64,000 nucleotides of DNA, taken from Portulaca oleracea (Eukaryota > Streptophyta > Magnoliopsida > Caryophyllales > Portulacaceae). The position numbers were made by a program, and so were the translations under genes. How positions within the stretch are numbered: position 1 is the stretch's first letter; every line of letters starts with the position of its first letter. Location of the stretch: assembly GCA_029582165.1 (NCBI GenBank), contig CM055872.1:49117695-49181694 (forward strand). The letters run 5' to 3'. Positions 1-11,824 of the stretch are shown piece after piece. The notes under the pieces were generated by a model. The model searched no databases and was not told where the DNA came from. It saw only the letters and a list, made by a program, of their open reading frames with translations.

Positions 1-214
1 ATTTGTTTGTCACATTTATAATTCCAACAATTGTCATTCCTTTTTTACCGCTAATTAATAAATCTATTTATCACTTTTTACCATTCCAACAACTATCATT
101 CTCAATTATTATAGGGGCAATTTTGGTAAGTTACAAACATTTCACCTCATTTCCAATATGCATTGGTTTTCCAAATTTAGTTAGGGTGACAAAGAAAATG
201 GGACGGAGGTAGTA
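1..214. mobile_element. Stowaway-type MITE, right-hand part (left end outside window)
   Basis: The segment ends in GGGACGGAGGTAGTA at 200-214, the classic terminal inverted repeat of plant Tc1/mariner Stowaway MITEs with its TA target site. The body contains the AT-rich text usual for this family (for example GGTAAGTTACAAACATTTCA at about 125-144). The left terminus is off the window edge, so size and target duplication cannot be checked. It lies upstream of the first visible exon of the cysteine synthase gene, probably in an intron. Confidence 0.7.
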
Positions 215-676
215 CATTGTAGATGTTCAAAACATTGTGTCAAGTCCAACCGTTTCAATATAAAATTATAAATTGATGGGTCCATTTATTCATTTATGAG
301 GAATTACACTATGACATTTATCTAAAGACTCTAGTAGGTCAACTTCTCTCTGGTTCTTTGTATGTCAATCTATCATTTCTTCTTAGGGTGTCTAGTGCAT
401 TGACCTGAGGCATATCAAATAACATATCCTACTTCCATGTATTTTCTAAATTTTGCTAGCTGTTTTCTTTAGTCAAGTTGATTATATATAGGCCGGACCT
501 ATGTATGGCTTTTCTGAATATTTAGTGAAACTGGTTGTGTTGCCCAATGCCCATAGTCCTTTGTTGTATCAAATATCAATTTTATTGAATGATCTTTATT
601 TATTTATTTTTTTTTTTGTAACTCAGCAAGGTAAAAGAAAATACTTATTCATTGTCTTCTCGTTATTGTGATATAG

Positions 677-3600
677 CTAATTGGAAAAACACCCATGGTT
701 TATCTAAACAATATTGTCGATGGATCTGTTGCAAACATTGCTGCCAAACTCGAGAGCATGGAACCTTGTTCCAGTGTCAAAGATAGGTAAAGGGGTCTCT
801 CAACTCAGGTTGTTTGCACTGTATAAAATAGGTTGTCTTTATGATGGTGTAAAGAGCATTTGTTTTTTCTTCAAGTGATCGTGGGGTCACAGGTTAGAAT
901 CCTGAAAGCAGCCTCTTGCGGAAATGCAAGGTAAGACTTGCCTACATTACACCTTTGTGGTCGGACTCTTCTCCGGACCCTCGCTTGCGGGGACGCTTTG
1001 TGCATCGGGCTGCCCTTATATTTATATTTTTCACTACTCATCTAAAATTCAACCTGAGAACATATCTCTTGTTTGTTTGCAATATCAGGATTGGTTACAG
1101 CATGGTTACTGACGCTGAGCAAAGAGGAGTTATAACTCCAGGAAAGGTATCAAAGTTTAGGTTTGCACTTGTGCATCTTGCGTTTGGATATGTATATACT
1201 GTATACAACTTCAAAGTAATTGTGCTACTTTGGTCTTATCATGTGCTTCTGTTGGAAATCTTATTCCTCTTTGATGATAAAGGAACTTGTTAGGTTAACA
1301 CTTGAGACATCTCAATTAAATTCGCAGGCATCCTTTTGCTACTATGTATGTCCCATTGTTGCCTTCGTGGAACTCTTTCTTCTGTTCATGTTGACTATAA
1401 TGCTAATGAATCTCTCACTTCTCTTGTAGTGCCCATGTCATTCTTTCACCCAATAATTAATTGTGTCCCATATTGAATTTCTTTAGCCATACTAGGCATT
1501 GTTAGCATTGTTTCCAACTTTGCATGGCAATTAGTTGGTCTTCATCATTAGCTTTATTAGTGATGCCTCCAATTGTATTAAAAATAAAATAATCGAAGTT
1601 TTACCTATTATTCTGTCAATGCAATGTTTGGCATAAATAATTTTGTAAATAATTGGAATGATATTCTCAAGGCATTGTATTTTTAGATAATGAGGACTTT
1701 TGGTCTTTGTCCCTAGTAGTTGTGATATTACTCCATGTTTTGGCATTGTTTTGTAGCATTCTTCCATGTTTTGGCGTAGCTAATAAAATTTTCTCTTGCT
1801 GAAAATGCGGAGGAAGAATTGCATTATGGACCTTAATATGGTATACTCAATCCTAAATCCTGACGTCTTTATTCTTGTCTATTACTTTAAAGGATGTGAC
1901 CTCAATGCTCAAGGGTTACTAATTACCATTAACCATAAATGCTAGAGGACTGCATACTGCATACTGCATACCAAATAGTTGTATAGTTGTATTTTGACTA
2001 TACTTAGGACTTCAGATGGAATTGGTTGATGTTAATAGGTGCCTAAACAGGTACATGATCAAAATGCACGCAAGAAAGATGCATACTTGAAAACTATCAA
2101 TAGAGTCAATATGAATGTGGAATTGGAAAAATTATGAAATAGAGTGTTTTTTGAAAATCTGCTAGGAGAATTCATTGTTTTACCAGAAACTTATGCAATG
2201 ATGTAGGGGCGTGTATGAGAGGCTCTCATGTAGCAAATAATCAAGGACTCCTAAATTTATGTTCCTATATTCTCCCTCACCATCTCTTATTAATTTTCTG
2301 TACTGAAGCTTTATTGCTTATTGTCTTCCAGACAACTCTAGTGGAGCCTACTAGTGGGAACACTGGCATAGGTCTTGCATTTGTAGCTGCTTCTAAAGGA
2401 TATAAACTTATCCTGACCATGCCTTCATCAATGAGTATGGAAAGGAGGGTTATCTTGAAAGCATTCGGAGCTGAGCTAGTTTTGACAGATCCAGCTAAAG
2501 GCATGAAAGGAGCTGTTGAAAAGGCAGAAGAGATTTTGAGGAATACTCCTGATTCGTACATGCTTCAACAATTTGACAACCCCGCTAACCCCAAGGTTCG
2601 TTTTAAGGGATTGCTTATGTGCGCATGAAAAGTGCTTCTATTCTTTTACAGTTCCATCATTGTTTTATTTTGCTGTAAAAGTTGTATACATTACACCGGA
2701 ATTGAATATGGTAAATGCAAGAGCCTTTGAGTGGGCTTGCTTAGTTAATAGTGAGCCAACGCAAATGGTATGCATATATACTCTCTATGAGTTGAAAGCC
2801 CATTATTTTTAAAAGGACATTGATATGTCACATAATGCATTATTGCTTAACTAAATTGTTAGACACCAACCATATTACCTAAAATGGTCCTTGGATTGGT
2901 TCATTGCATGTTCGCTAAAGATTAGTAGATCTCACTTATGCTCAATGGTGTTAAAAATGCTTTCCTTGTAAGAGCCTTTCTTATTCTTTTTATATTTCTT
3001 CTTAATATCTAAGGGAGGTCTCCGGGGTGTTTTCTTTCTTTTCTTTTTTTTTTCTTTTTTTTTTTGGTCACAATGGGTACCTGTAGCAGCCACTTGGTGG
3101 TTCAGCTGTAAAATGATTGGCAAGAAAGCTCTTCTGAACCATATTAGGTTCAGTTCAATTTTGGTTCACCTGTGGTTACCCGCTCGCTTAAAGCCTCCCT
3201 CCCCTCTCCACGAATCAAACTTGGCTATATGATCCATTTTGAGGTGAACTCGGGTACTTGGAGCGTCATTTTGGTGATCATTGGGAGTGGTTTTCACTTC
3301 AGGGTAGATCCAGGGCCATAGGGCGTAGCCTTGGTTCCTCATTGGGACCCTTCTCAGGTCTTCTACGGGGCCTCGGGATTCTTGGCACGAGAGTCGCACT
3401 TGACTCTCATTTTGGGTGCCAATGGAAGAAGAATCAACCTAAGAGTATTTTGGTCATTTCCCATCCGAGGAAGATCATCCCGAGGGTATTTTGGTCCTTC
3501 ACCTCACACAAGGTTAAAAGATCATACAGAGGATCAATCGGAAGAAAGGAAAAATAAGTAAGAATGACACAGTCATGTTGTTGAATGACACGATCATGTC

Positions 3601-6600
3601 ATTCACATTAGTTCGAGCCAAGCATTTAAGACAAAAGGGCACGCTCCTGTCTAGGCATGATATGATCATGACCGCCCTTCTAGCAAGGAGGCCACACTCG
3701 TGTCATCTGTTGAAGAAATATGAGTTTTGGCCTTTTGGGGCTGAAGTGGGATGACACGATCAAACGCGGAGAAAGAAAGAAGATCCATTTCTCCGCGTTT
3801 TAGCCTTCTTTCTTTTTCCCCCCTTATACCCCCATCTCATATATGCATGTAAGCTTAATTTTGTAAGGAGATTATAGACTTCGAAGATAGATAAACAAAC
3901 ATCGAATCCTCCTTGGCAGAGTTTGTAATTGAAGGGTGTTTGAAACCCTAATGAATAAAAAGCTAATCCTTTTGAGTGGAATTGCTTGTGAGTGGGTGAT
4001 TATTTCTACACTTTTTGGGTGAGATTTCTTAGGTGATTTAAGGTTCCTTGCTTGTGGAAGATCATTGTGCAAGATTCTTGGTTATCCTAGTTCAACTTGG
4101 TGAGTGAATTCTCTGTACAGTTTTCATATCCGTTATTGTTTTCTCTCTTGTTCTTGTTCATGAACCCAAAACCCTAAAAATAGTAGTTGTGCTTGCATGA
4201 AATCGATAGGTGGATTTCCATCAGTCACGAGTTTTGTCTTGACCCCGGCCCAATCCTGTTCATTTGGTATCAAAGCCAGGGTTTAGAATTCATATTTTTA
4301 TTGGGAAAATATCTTGATTTTGCCCGGTTTGCTTTTAGTGTTTCGAAGTGATTTTTTGTGTCCTTGGTGTTGTTTGGGTGTGGTAAGATTCTTGATTGGT
4401 ATATGAATGATTGGTGAAGGTCAATGGTTGTGTGATTGAGTTATAACCATTGAATTGTTGGATTTTGCTTGAGTTTTGTGGTTGTTTTTTGCTGGTTGTG
4501 AGCCCCATTCGGGTTTAGTATACATGTTGTGCATTCTCCTTTGCTGGTTTCACCTCATCTTCCCTCCACAAAATTAGCCTCGCAAAACTCCTCAAAGTTC
4601 CTTACACACAAAGAAGCTAAGCCCCCATCCGATCAAATTATATACCTTGTAAAGAACCAAGCTCTACAATTGGAATTTCCCTCCTCCTCCTACTCCCCAA
4701 CCCTAACCAATCCTCGAGGTGTCTCTTCAACATCTTGAAGAAAGATAATAAGAGGTGTAACGTCAAATGGGTGACTTGCTTCGCACTGTGGCCCAATTGC
4801 AGCTTGAATCCTTAAAAAGGATTATTGGTGATTTGACTCGGGGTCCTTGAACTCACCATGGTGTGATCATAGGCAACCTCATGTTGAACATCGATATGGT
4901 GGTTCTACTCACTGCTCTAGAGTTAGCGGACCTCATGAAAGGAAAAAAGAAAAGAATGCTCACTCGTGGTCGTCTAGAAAGGGAAGCAATCACTCTGAAA
5001 GTGAGAATCATCCAAGGGAAACCGATCTTCCAAGCCACCAAAACCATCTTACGGAGCTTAATTGGACACGGCGAAGGATCTTAGAAAGCTTAAGGGTAGA
5101 AATGCGTCAAATGTATAGAGTATGGTCATTACAAGCTCAATGTCCTATGAAGATGGTTGGAACATCCCAAGCAAGTGTGGTAGCCGTACCGGAGGCTCCA
5201 AAGGCTAATGTTGAGGTTCGTGCTCAAGAAGGAGTTTCTACTGCTAGGCGATCCTTTATCATGACCCAGGATCTCTAGGATGACTCTCCATGGGAGATGC
5301 TCTTCTGGACTAGGTGCACCATCAATGGCAAGGTGTGCAAGCTAATCATCGATAGTAAGAACTGCACCAACTTGGCCACTACTATCATGGTGGAGAAGCT
5401 CCAATTGCCGGTCCTAGCTCATCACTACCGTACAACTTGCAACGACTAAATGATGGCGGCGACCTTAAGGTATCTCAACAAATCTTGATCTCTTTCTCTA
5501 TTGGTCATTACCTAGATAGTGTTCTTTGCGATATCGTTCCCATGGATGCTTGCCACTCGCTCCTTGGACAACCTAGCAATTTGACAGGCACGCCATCCAT
5601 GGTGGTCGTACAAAGACTTATTCATTCATGATGGGAGGAAAGATCAAACTCGCTCCTTTGCCCCGTCCTTAGCCTATATAAAACAAGCCGGGATGGGGAG
5701 CAAGGTTGTTAAAATCGGGATCCTAACTTGAATCCATGGGGTAGTTAGGTTCGAAATTAACCCATGTAGGATTGTGGATCATGTGTAGATAGTAGAATCG
5801 TATCGAGGATTTTGGATCATAAAATCGTAGGATCGTAGATCAGGATCGGATTTTAATAACTATGGTGGAAAGTGAGAAGAGAGACCTTTAAAAGAGTGAA
5901 ACACGGGACGAGAGTGCTTTGAGCGGAGAAAAGCCACATTTGGCTTTACTTTTGGGAAGAATCCATCCAAATGAGGTTGAGAGATCTTTAACTCCACAAG
6001 AATATCCTATCTCCCTCCCTTGTCCCTCATCCTTACCCAAAACTCCTACCAGGCGCCGCAATTTGCTTGAAGTGTTGAGCTGCGCTTGATCACTCCTGAG
6101 CCTCTATATGGGGTTGAGTTGTATGTTGGCAAGTCCATGGTTATGCAGCCTAGCTCGTTCCCTCCCGCACCGAGATGGATAAAACAAAAGGCATTCCCTA
6201 CTCGCCTTGACCTTGATCTCTCGTGTGATGGTTTCCTTGTTGCATTCAACAAGCTAATGGATGCTAGGCATGTGCGGGTCCCTGTTGATGCCGACTTGGC
6301 CCCTCCTTACTTCCGGAATTGCTACACCTTTACTCTGGCTGATGGAGTACATATTTTTGGTTTCGCATGGGGATGCAGATGAATTTGAACCCCCAAGATT
6401 TGAGGACAGCTCCTTTTCAAGAAAAGGGAGTCTGAACCATATTGGGTTCGGTTCAATTTTGATTGACCTGTGGTTACCGGCTCGCTTAAAACCTCCCTCC
6501 CTTCTCCATGAATCTAACTTGGCTATATAATCCATTTCGAGGTGGATTCAAGTACTTGGAGGGTCATTTTTGTAATTCTCAGGATTAGTGTTCACTTCGG

Positions 6601-9600
6601 GGTAGACCCCAGGCCATAGGGCATAGCTTCGGGTCCTCATCGGGATCCTTTTCAGATCTTCTAAGGGGTCTCGGGATCCCCGACACGAATAATGAGGCGG
6701 AGTCGCACTTGACTCTCATTTTTGGCGTCAATGGAAGAAGAATCAACCTATAGGGTATTTCGGTCATTTACCATCGAAGGAAGATCACCTCAAGGGTATT
6801 TTGGTCCTATTGGCAGCCTAGGGGCATTATGATCCTTCAACTCGCACAAGGGTCGGGTTGGAAGATTATTCGAAGGATGAAGAGGAAGAAAGGCAAAGGA
6901 AGCAAGGATGACACGATCATGTCATTCACATCAATTCTAGCCAAGCATTGAAGACAAGAGGGCACGGTCATGTCAAATCATGGCACGATCATGTTATCTG
7001 TTGAAGAAAAACGAGTTTTGGGGCTGAAATTGAATGGCATAATCATGTAATCTTCGATTGCGATGTTTCTCCGCGTTTTGACTTTCTTTCTTTTTCCCCA
7101 TTTTACCCCCCGCCCCCCCCATCTTATATATACATGTAAGCTTCATTTTGTGAGGAGATTAGAGACTTGGAGGCTGGAGCTTAGAAGAGAGGTAAAAAAA
7201 CATTGAATCCTCCTTGGTGGAGTTTGTAACTGAAGGGTATTTGAAACCCTTATCAATGAAAAACTAATCCTTTTGAGTGTAATTGCTTGTGAATCTCTTT
7301 GCTTGTGAGTGGGTGATTATTTCTACACTCTTTGGGTGAGATTTCTTGTGTGATTCAAGGTTCCTTGCTCGCGGAAGATCCTTGTGCAAGATTCTTGGTT
7401 ATCCCTAGGTCAACTTGACGAGTGAATTCTCTATAGAGTTGTTCATATCTGTTATTGTTTTCTTTCTTGTTCTTCTTCATAAACCCAAAACTCTAAAAGC
7501 AGTAGTTTGTGTTTGTTTGAGTCCTATGGGTGGATTTTCCATCATCCACGAGTTTCGTCTAGATTTTGGGCCTCATCATGTTCATGTTTGTACAGTTGAA
7601 TTTCTTTTAAAGTAAAAAAAGTTGTTCAATGCTGTGTCCATTCCTGTTTGACCATAGTTATATCTGAGGTCAATGGCTTTCTACTGAATCCTCCCAACTT
7701 ATTCCAACTTATCAAAGTGATATCAACTGTGTCAAATTGTTAATGATGTCTTTATTGTTATATGAAACAAAATAGTCACATAAATGTATATGAATTGGCT
7801 ATATTTTGTCTGAAGGTGCATTTCAATTATCTTTGTAGATACATTACGAGACAACGGGACTGGAGATATGGGAAGACACAAAGGGAAAAGTAGATATTTT
7901 TGTTGCAGGTATTGGGACTGGAGGGACCATCTCTGGAGTTGGTAGATATCTAAAAGAACGCAAGCCAGGTGTACAGGTAAGGATATCATGGCTAAATGTT
8001 TGAAATAACTGAGGGATCCCCATGGATAGTCTTGAGGATTTTGTAAATGCATTATCTGTCAATGTCTCAAATTCCCCGTACATTATTTGGAGTTGATCTT
8101 ATGAAGGATTGTGTTATTCTTTCGCCTTGCCTAACTCTGGGATTTGTGATATGGAAGGTTATCGGTATAGAACCCACGGAAAGCAATGTTCTGTCAGGCG
8201 GAAAACCAGGTAACATCTGTTCCTTCTTATCTTAGATGTTAATATTTTCAGGAATCATGTTCTTATTTCTGTCATCTTGTTAACATGAAGGTCCTCACAA
8301 GATTCAAGGCATTGGAGCTGGTTTTATACCTAGAAATTTAGACGAGAGCTTGCTTGATGAAGTTGTAGAGGTAATCCTTTTTTTTTTTGTTTTACTTGCT
8401 TATGGCACATCGAGTCACCTTCCTTTTCTGGACTTCACAGTTGATGAAATCTGGTCAATGCTTGAATTCTCTCAGTTCGTTCGTCAATGCTTGATGTACT
8501 AAACTGTTTAGGCTTAGTCATTGCTGATTTACTGGTGCAAGTATTGTCTACTTTATGTGCTACTATTGCTCTAATTTTGAAGAATACTTTGGTTTCAAGA
8601 ATTGCATGTGCGTGGGATTAAATTTCTTCCCATTCATTCTGTGTTTCCTGAAGATAGGCAACTATTGCTAATTTTTTTAAATGGATTTTTCAGTCTATAA
8701 GGCCTCAATTTTTACTGTAACTTCTTGATTGTGAGCATCCCACTACATGTTTTGTAATGTTTCTTTGAAATTATTATCAATTCATCGTTAAAGAAAAAAA
8801 AGTGCGCCTAGGTGCAAAGAAACCTGAAGCCCAAGTTATTGCAGTGTGCTAGGAAAAATCCGCTGTTGGTGCTCAAACGGCTAAAAACCTGTCATACAGA
8901 GACATCCACCCCCTTATTTTTCATGAGATTTCACTTTTATTTTAATTATTTGTATTACCCTTTCTCTCTATCTCTCTTGATGTCTTCTTTATCCCTCGCT
9001 CTTACCCTTCTTAGCACAATAGAATGCCAAACATGTGGTATTTTTCATGGTCGTAATGAAACATAATCACCTCTTTGATGCCATATCAACTTACTGTCCA
9101 AAAAGTATGGCTCGGGACTGATCCTTAAGCATTAGTACGAGTGCATCCTGGGCCCAGAAAGCCAGCCCCTGGTTACAGGACCCTTCACGCTTTTGCGTGC
9201 CTTGAGCTTTTCTGAACCAAGATGATGATAGCTATGTGAATCTTTTTATATTTGTTTCTGTCTTCTTTTATTGATCACTTTTTTAAAGAGTTTGGTTTCA
9301 GTGTCTTTTTGTGAGAGTCCTGTGGAAGAACATTTACTTTATTATCCTGCTTTTGCAACTTCATTGCTGTCAATATTTCAAACGAACAAATTTCTATGAC
9401 TGTCAATTTAGAATGGTTTCATCAATTTTCATTTTTGCTCTTTCTTGCCTAAACCGAATATTTAAGTGAATCAACGTTCTGGTCATGCCATAACGCGGCC
9501 AATTAAAGAAAGGACAACATAGCGGGAGACTAGAGCTCACTAAATTGCATCTTAAGTGCTCATTAAACACAATCACTAGTAGTTCCTATCTCAATACCCC

Positions 9601-10519
9601 CCTCTTTTTACAGTATATGGCCTTTGTTTTTCACTTAAATTGTTATTTTTTGATCTGATATCTTTCTCGGTTTTTACCAAATAACCCGAATAGTACGATA
9701 TCAACAGTTGGTAAGGGTTACAAAGAGTGTTTGTCCCCTCATTAATTTTTGGGATGCTGTACAATCTTATAAAAAAAAATTGTTATATTGTAATTAAGCT
9801 GTAGTCCAAATATCATGGTTGTAACTTCTGGGGAAAAAGCCATAAGTGTGGTAAATTGAACTTGTTTCATTTCTCTCAGTGGAGTGCAACTCTTTGAAAT
9901 TTCTCAAAGTTTGATTATTAATCTCAGGTATCTAGTGAGGAAGCGATTGAAACTGCGAAGCAACTGGCTTTGAAAGAAGGCTTGTTGGTTAGTACACTTC
10001 TTATCTCTTATAGGGCTTTGTGTGTCATTACGACTTTTATGAGTTGATTTGCTGCCCTCAAGCAATCTGGATGACAGAATCGTCGTTTTGGCTGTTGTAC
10101 AATGATTTATGTTTTTTCAATGTCAGCATTAGCTAGTAAAGCAAATCGCATTTCGATTAGACTGTGTATTGGTTCCAGGTGTTTCCCCTTACCGAATATT
10201 TATTTGGGATTCTGAAAACTTGTTATCATGGTTCCAGGTGGGCATTTCGTCTGGAGCAGCAGCGGCGGCTGCAATCAGGGTTGGGAAAAGACCTGAGAAT
10301 GCTGGAAAGCTGATAGCTGTAAGATCCTTGAACCCTTTGTGTTGTGCTTTCAAGTTAAAAATGATCTCCAAGTGTTGGAATTTGAAATTTGACAATGTGC
10401 TGACCAGTCAATACATGTGTTGGGCACAGGTTGTGTTCCCTAGCTTTGGTGAGCGATACTTGTCGTCTGTTTTATTTTCGTCCATCCGGGAAGAGTGTGA
10501 GAAGATGCAGCCTCAATGA
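677..10519 (+). CDS. O-acetylserine (thiol) lyase / cysteine synthase, 5'-partial, nine exons
   Basis: This PLP enzyme makes cysteine from O-acetylserine and sulfide in the last step of sulfate assimilation. Visible exons are 677-786, 1089-1146, 2332-2595, 7839-7976, 8158-8209, 8291-8370, 9928-9987, 10238-10318 and 10430-10519. All joins are GT-AG and keep one frame, giving 310 residues to the TGA. The visible protein starts [10 protein letters not shown]; the transit-peptide or N-terminal exon lies to the left of the window. Landmarks, numbered in the visible protein, are the PLP-binding Lys35 in SVKDR, the substrate loop TSGNTG (63-68), the phosphate loop GIGTGGT, and the cofactor-binding GISSGA around 257-261. 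The C-terminus is [10 protein letters not shown]. Exon 4 reads TTGLEIW where most family members have TTGPEIW. From memory the C-terminal half looks more like plastid or mitochondrial isoforms than the cytosolic one, but the compartment cannot be decided without the N-terminus. Intron 3 is 5.2 kb because of a retrotransposon. The gene converges on the legumain gene. Confidence 0.95.
873..1017 (+). mobile_element. Au-like SINE, 5'-truncated, in cysteine synthase intron 1
   Basis: The text runs from a GTGATCGTGGGGTCACAGGT region (875-894), through GAATCCTGAAAGCAGCCTCT, to a pyrimidine-rich end CATCGGGCTGCCCTT. This matches the order of landmarks I know for the widespread angiosperm Au SINE, including the B-box-like segment of its tRNA-related head. 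The A-box part is not recognisable, so the copy looks 5'-truncated. It fills half of a 302-bp intron (787-1088). Confidence 0.7.
3135..4262 (+). repeat. 5' LTR of the intronic gypsy-type element
   Basis: 1128 bp, starting TGAACC and ending TTCA. It contains several CACGATCATG-like short palindromes (about 3570-3760) and aligns with 6433-7584 along its length. The start also aligns with the reverse complement of 22294 downwards, which fixes the boundary. Confidence 0.88.
4265..4276 (+). other. Primer-binding site (initiator tRNA-Met type)
   Basis: TGGTATCAAAGC lies 2 bp inside the left LTR and is close to the canonical plant tRNA-iMet-complementary site TGGTATCAGAGC, with one mismatch. Confidence 0.8.
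4529..5640 (+). pseudogene. Degenerate gag and aspartic protease of the intronic element
   Basis: Broken frames encode a gag end with a decayed zinc knuckle (near 5110-5160, ending QCPMKM, the same motif as the intact CCHC knuckle of the sister copy at about 20030-20085 reverse strand). This is followed by a retropepsin-like stretch reading [14 protein letters not shown], in which the expected D-S-G active-site triplet is D-S-K. The stretch ending [20 protein letters not shown] (about 5490-5550) is the usual second half of this gypsy protease. Stops and frameshifts are frequent. No RT motif follows. Confidence 0.75.
5703..5866. mobile_element. Small MITE with about 20-bp inverted ends, copy 1
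   Basis: The left end reads GGTTGTTAAAATCGGGATCC and the right end reads, in reverse complement, GTTATTAAAATCCGATCCT, so the ends form imperfect inverted repeats. A second copy of the whole unit is at 32515-32682, inserted in an unrelated retroelement. The superfamily is not assigned because the target duplication is unclear. Confidence 0.7.
6421..6430 (+). other. Polypurine tract of the intronic element
   Basis: GAAAAGGGAG lies 2 bp before the right LTR start, where the plus-strand primer of an LTR element is expected. Confidence 0.75.
6433..7584 (+). repeat. 3' LTR of the intronic gypsy-type element
   Basis: 1152 bp, co-linear with 3135-4262 from TGAACCATATTGGG to CATGTTCA. It keeps the palindromic CACGATCATG motifs at about 6910-7000. 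Confidence 0.88.
8371..9927 (+). other. Cysteine synthase intron 6, with a possible degraded dispersed repeat
   Basis: A 1.56-kb intron with no coding signal. The stretch about 8800-9225 begins with GTGCGCCTAGGTGCAAAG and ends with TTTTGCGTGCCTTGAGCTTT, which resembles a common plant short repeat bounded by GCGCCT- and AGGCGC-like text. I could not define its ends. Confidence 0.35.
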
Positions 10520-11824
10520 TGAAAAGCTGAACGCCGCTCTGTCTGAAGCATCTTACCGTGTGCTTGTCGCTTTTCTCTGAGAACATACTACTCAGAAGAT
10601 GATGATGCTTGTGTTCTTTTTCATGAGTGTTGGATTTGATGACATGACTTAATAATTAGCATCCTTGGAAGAAAATAAGATGTAATTCCGGAGATAACAA
10701 AAAATTTTGTGTGGTTACTTGCAGATGTGTGCTTTGCTGTCTTTATTGTCGCCCTTTCCTTCCATGGTAGCCCAATTATGAATATAACAATGTGCTTTGC
10801 TGTCTTTATCTCCACCTACCATTATTTTTAAATTAAAATATACCAATCCACCTTCCATTATTTCCACAACTTTCCACATTCCACCACACCGCAACTAACT
10901 GTGCCGGAAAAAAGAACGGGGTGAACAATGTTGAGTTTTGTAGTGAAAAAGTTAGAAACAAGATGATATACCTTTGGAGTTTGGGGATTTCAGTTTTGAT
11001 TTGGCATAGTGAAAAAGGTTGTAGTGAACACTCATGACATACAATGAACAATTAAAGCGTCTGAGAAGGAAGAAAAAAGAGCAAGGGTCACAACATCAAC
11101 CTATATTCATACGTAATTGTAGCTGAATGTCAAAATATTCATATAGTACTTAATTGTAGCTGAAATTGATTCACAAAATAACAACAATTACGTAGATCAA
11201 AAAACTAACTCCTATGGAACTAATTCATGCAACTGAACTACCCTTGTCGACGCTTGTAGATAAATGTATGGATCTTCATTCCAAGTCAACCATGCTTGAA
11301 CAAATTTTGGAAAGGCAAAACTTAGTTCGAAGTTTAGGAAGGCAGAACAGAGTTCGAAGTAGCTACAATGAATGAAGCCCAGAATCGACTGCTGCATGAA
11401 CTTCATAGCAGAAATCATGGTGGCGTGAACGACAGAAGAGAGATGAAGCCGATAATTGGCAAAAACCCAATGCTTCAATTTCCACCCCTACTCACCCAAA
11501 AAACCAAAAAAAGAGGGGGGGGGGGGGGGTTGGAGGCAAAGTCATTGTGTGCACTTGAGAAATTGAACTCCCCCATGGGTTGTTGAATGATGATATTTGT
11601 TTGGTATCAATCAATGTGAAGGATACATGGATTCATAGACAGTACATTCCAGAACAGAAAGCAACCTTACTTACAGAGGCCATATTTACAAGGAGCCACA
11701 AACCATTGATTGAAAAAAATACAGACATGACCGAAATGAATGACAGCAAATTGTGTGTATGTGTATGAGTGTAGGAATGAACAAGAGCCATATTCGACAA
11801 TAGACACAGGCCGGGAGTAATTAA
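10520..11824. other. Intergenic region between two convergent genes
   Basis: It holds the presumed 3' untranslated regions of the cysteine synthase gene (left part) and the legumain gene (right part). It is AT-rich with a poly-G run at 11515-11530. I see no open frame with family resemblance and no clear transposon. Confidence 0.6.

Larger units (their letters stand above)
3135..7584 (+). mobile_element. Internally deleted Ty3/gypsy-type LTR retrotransposon in cysteine synthase intron 3
   Basis: The two LTRs (3135-4262 and 6433-7584) both start TGAACCATATT and end TTCA. A primer-binding site lies just inside the left LTR and a purine tract just before the right one. The internal region is only about 2.2 kb and holds gag and protease remnants with no reverse transcriptase, RNase H or integrase, so it could move only with help. 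By eye the LTRs differ at about one base in nine over the first 140 bases, so the insertion is old. It has the same orientation as the gene. A clean 5-bp target duplication is not visible (TCTTC on the left, TGTTT on the right). A sister copy sits at 19769-22294 on the other strand. Confidence 0.88.

Noticed and set aside
916..1293. 125-residue forward frame across the first visible cysteine synthase intron and exon
   Set aside because: It runs through the SINE and the 1089-1146 exon in a different frame from the conserved protein.
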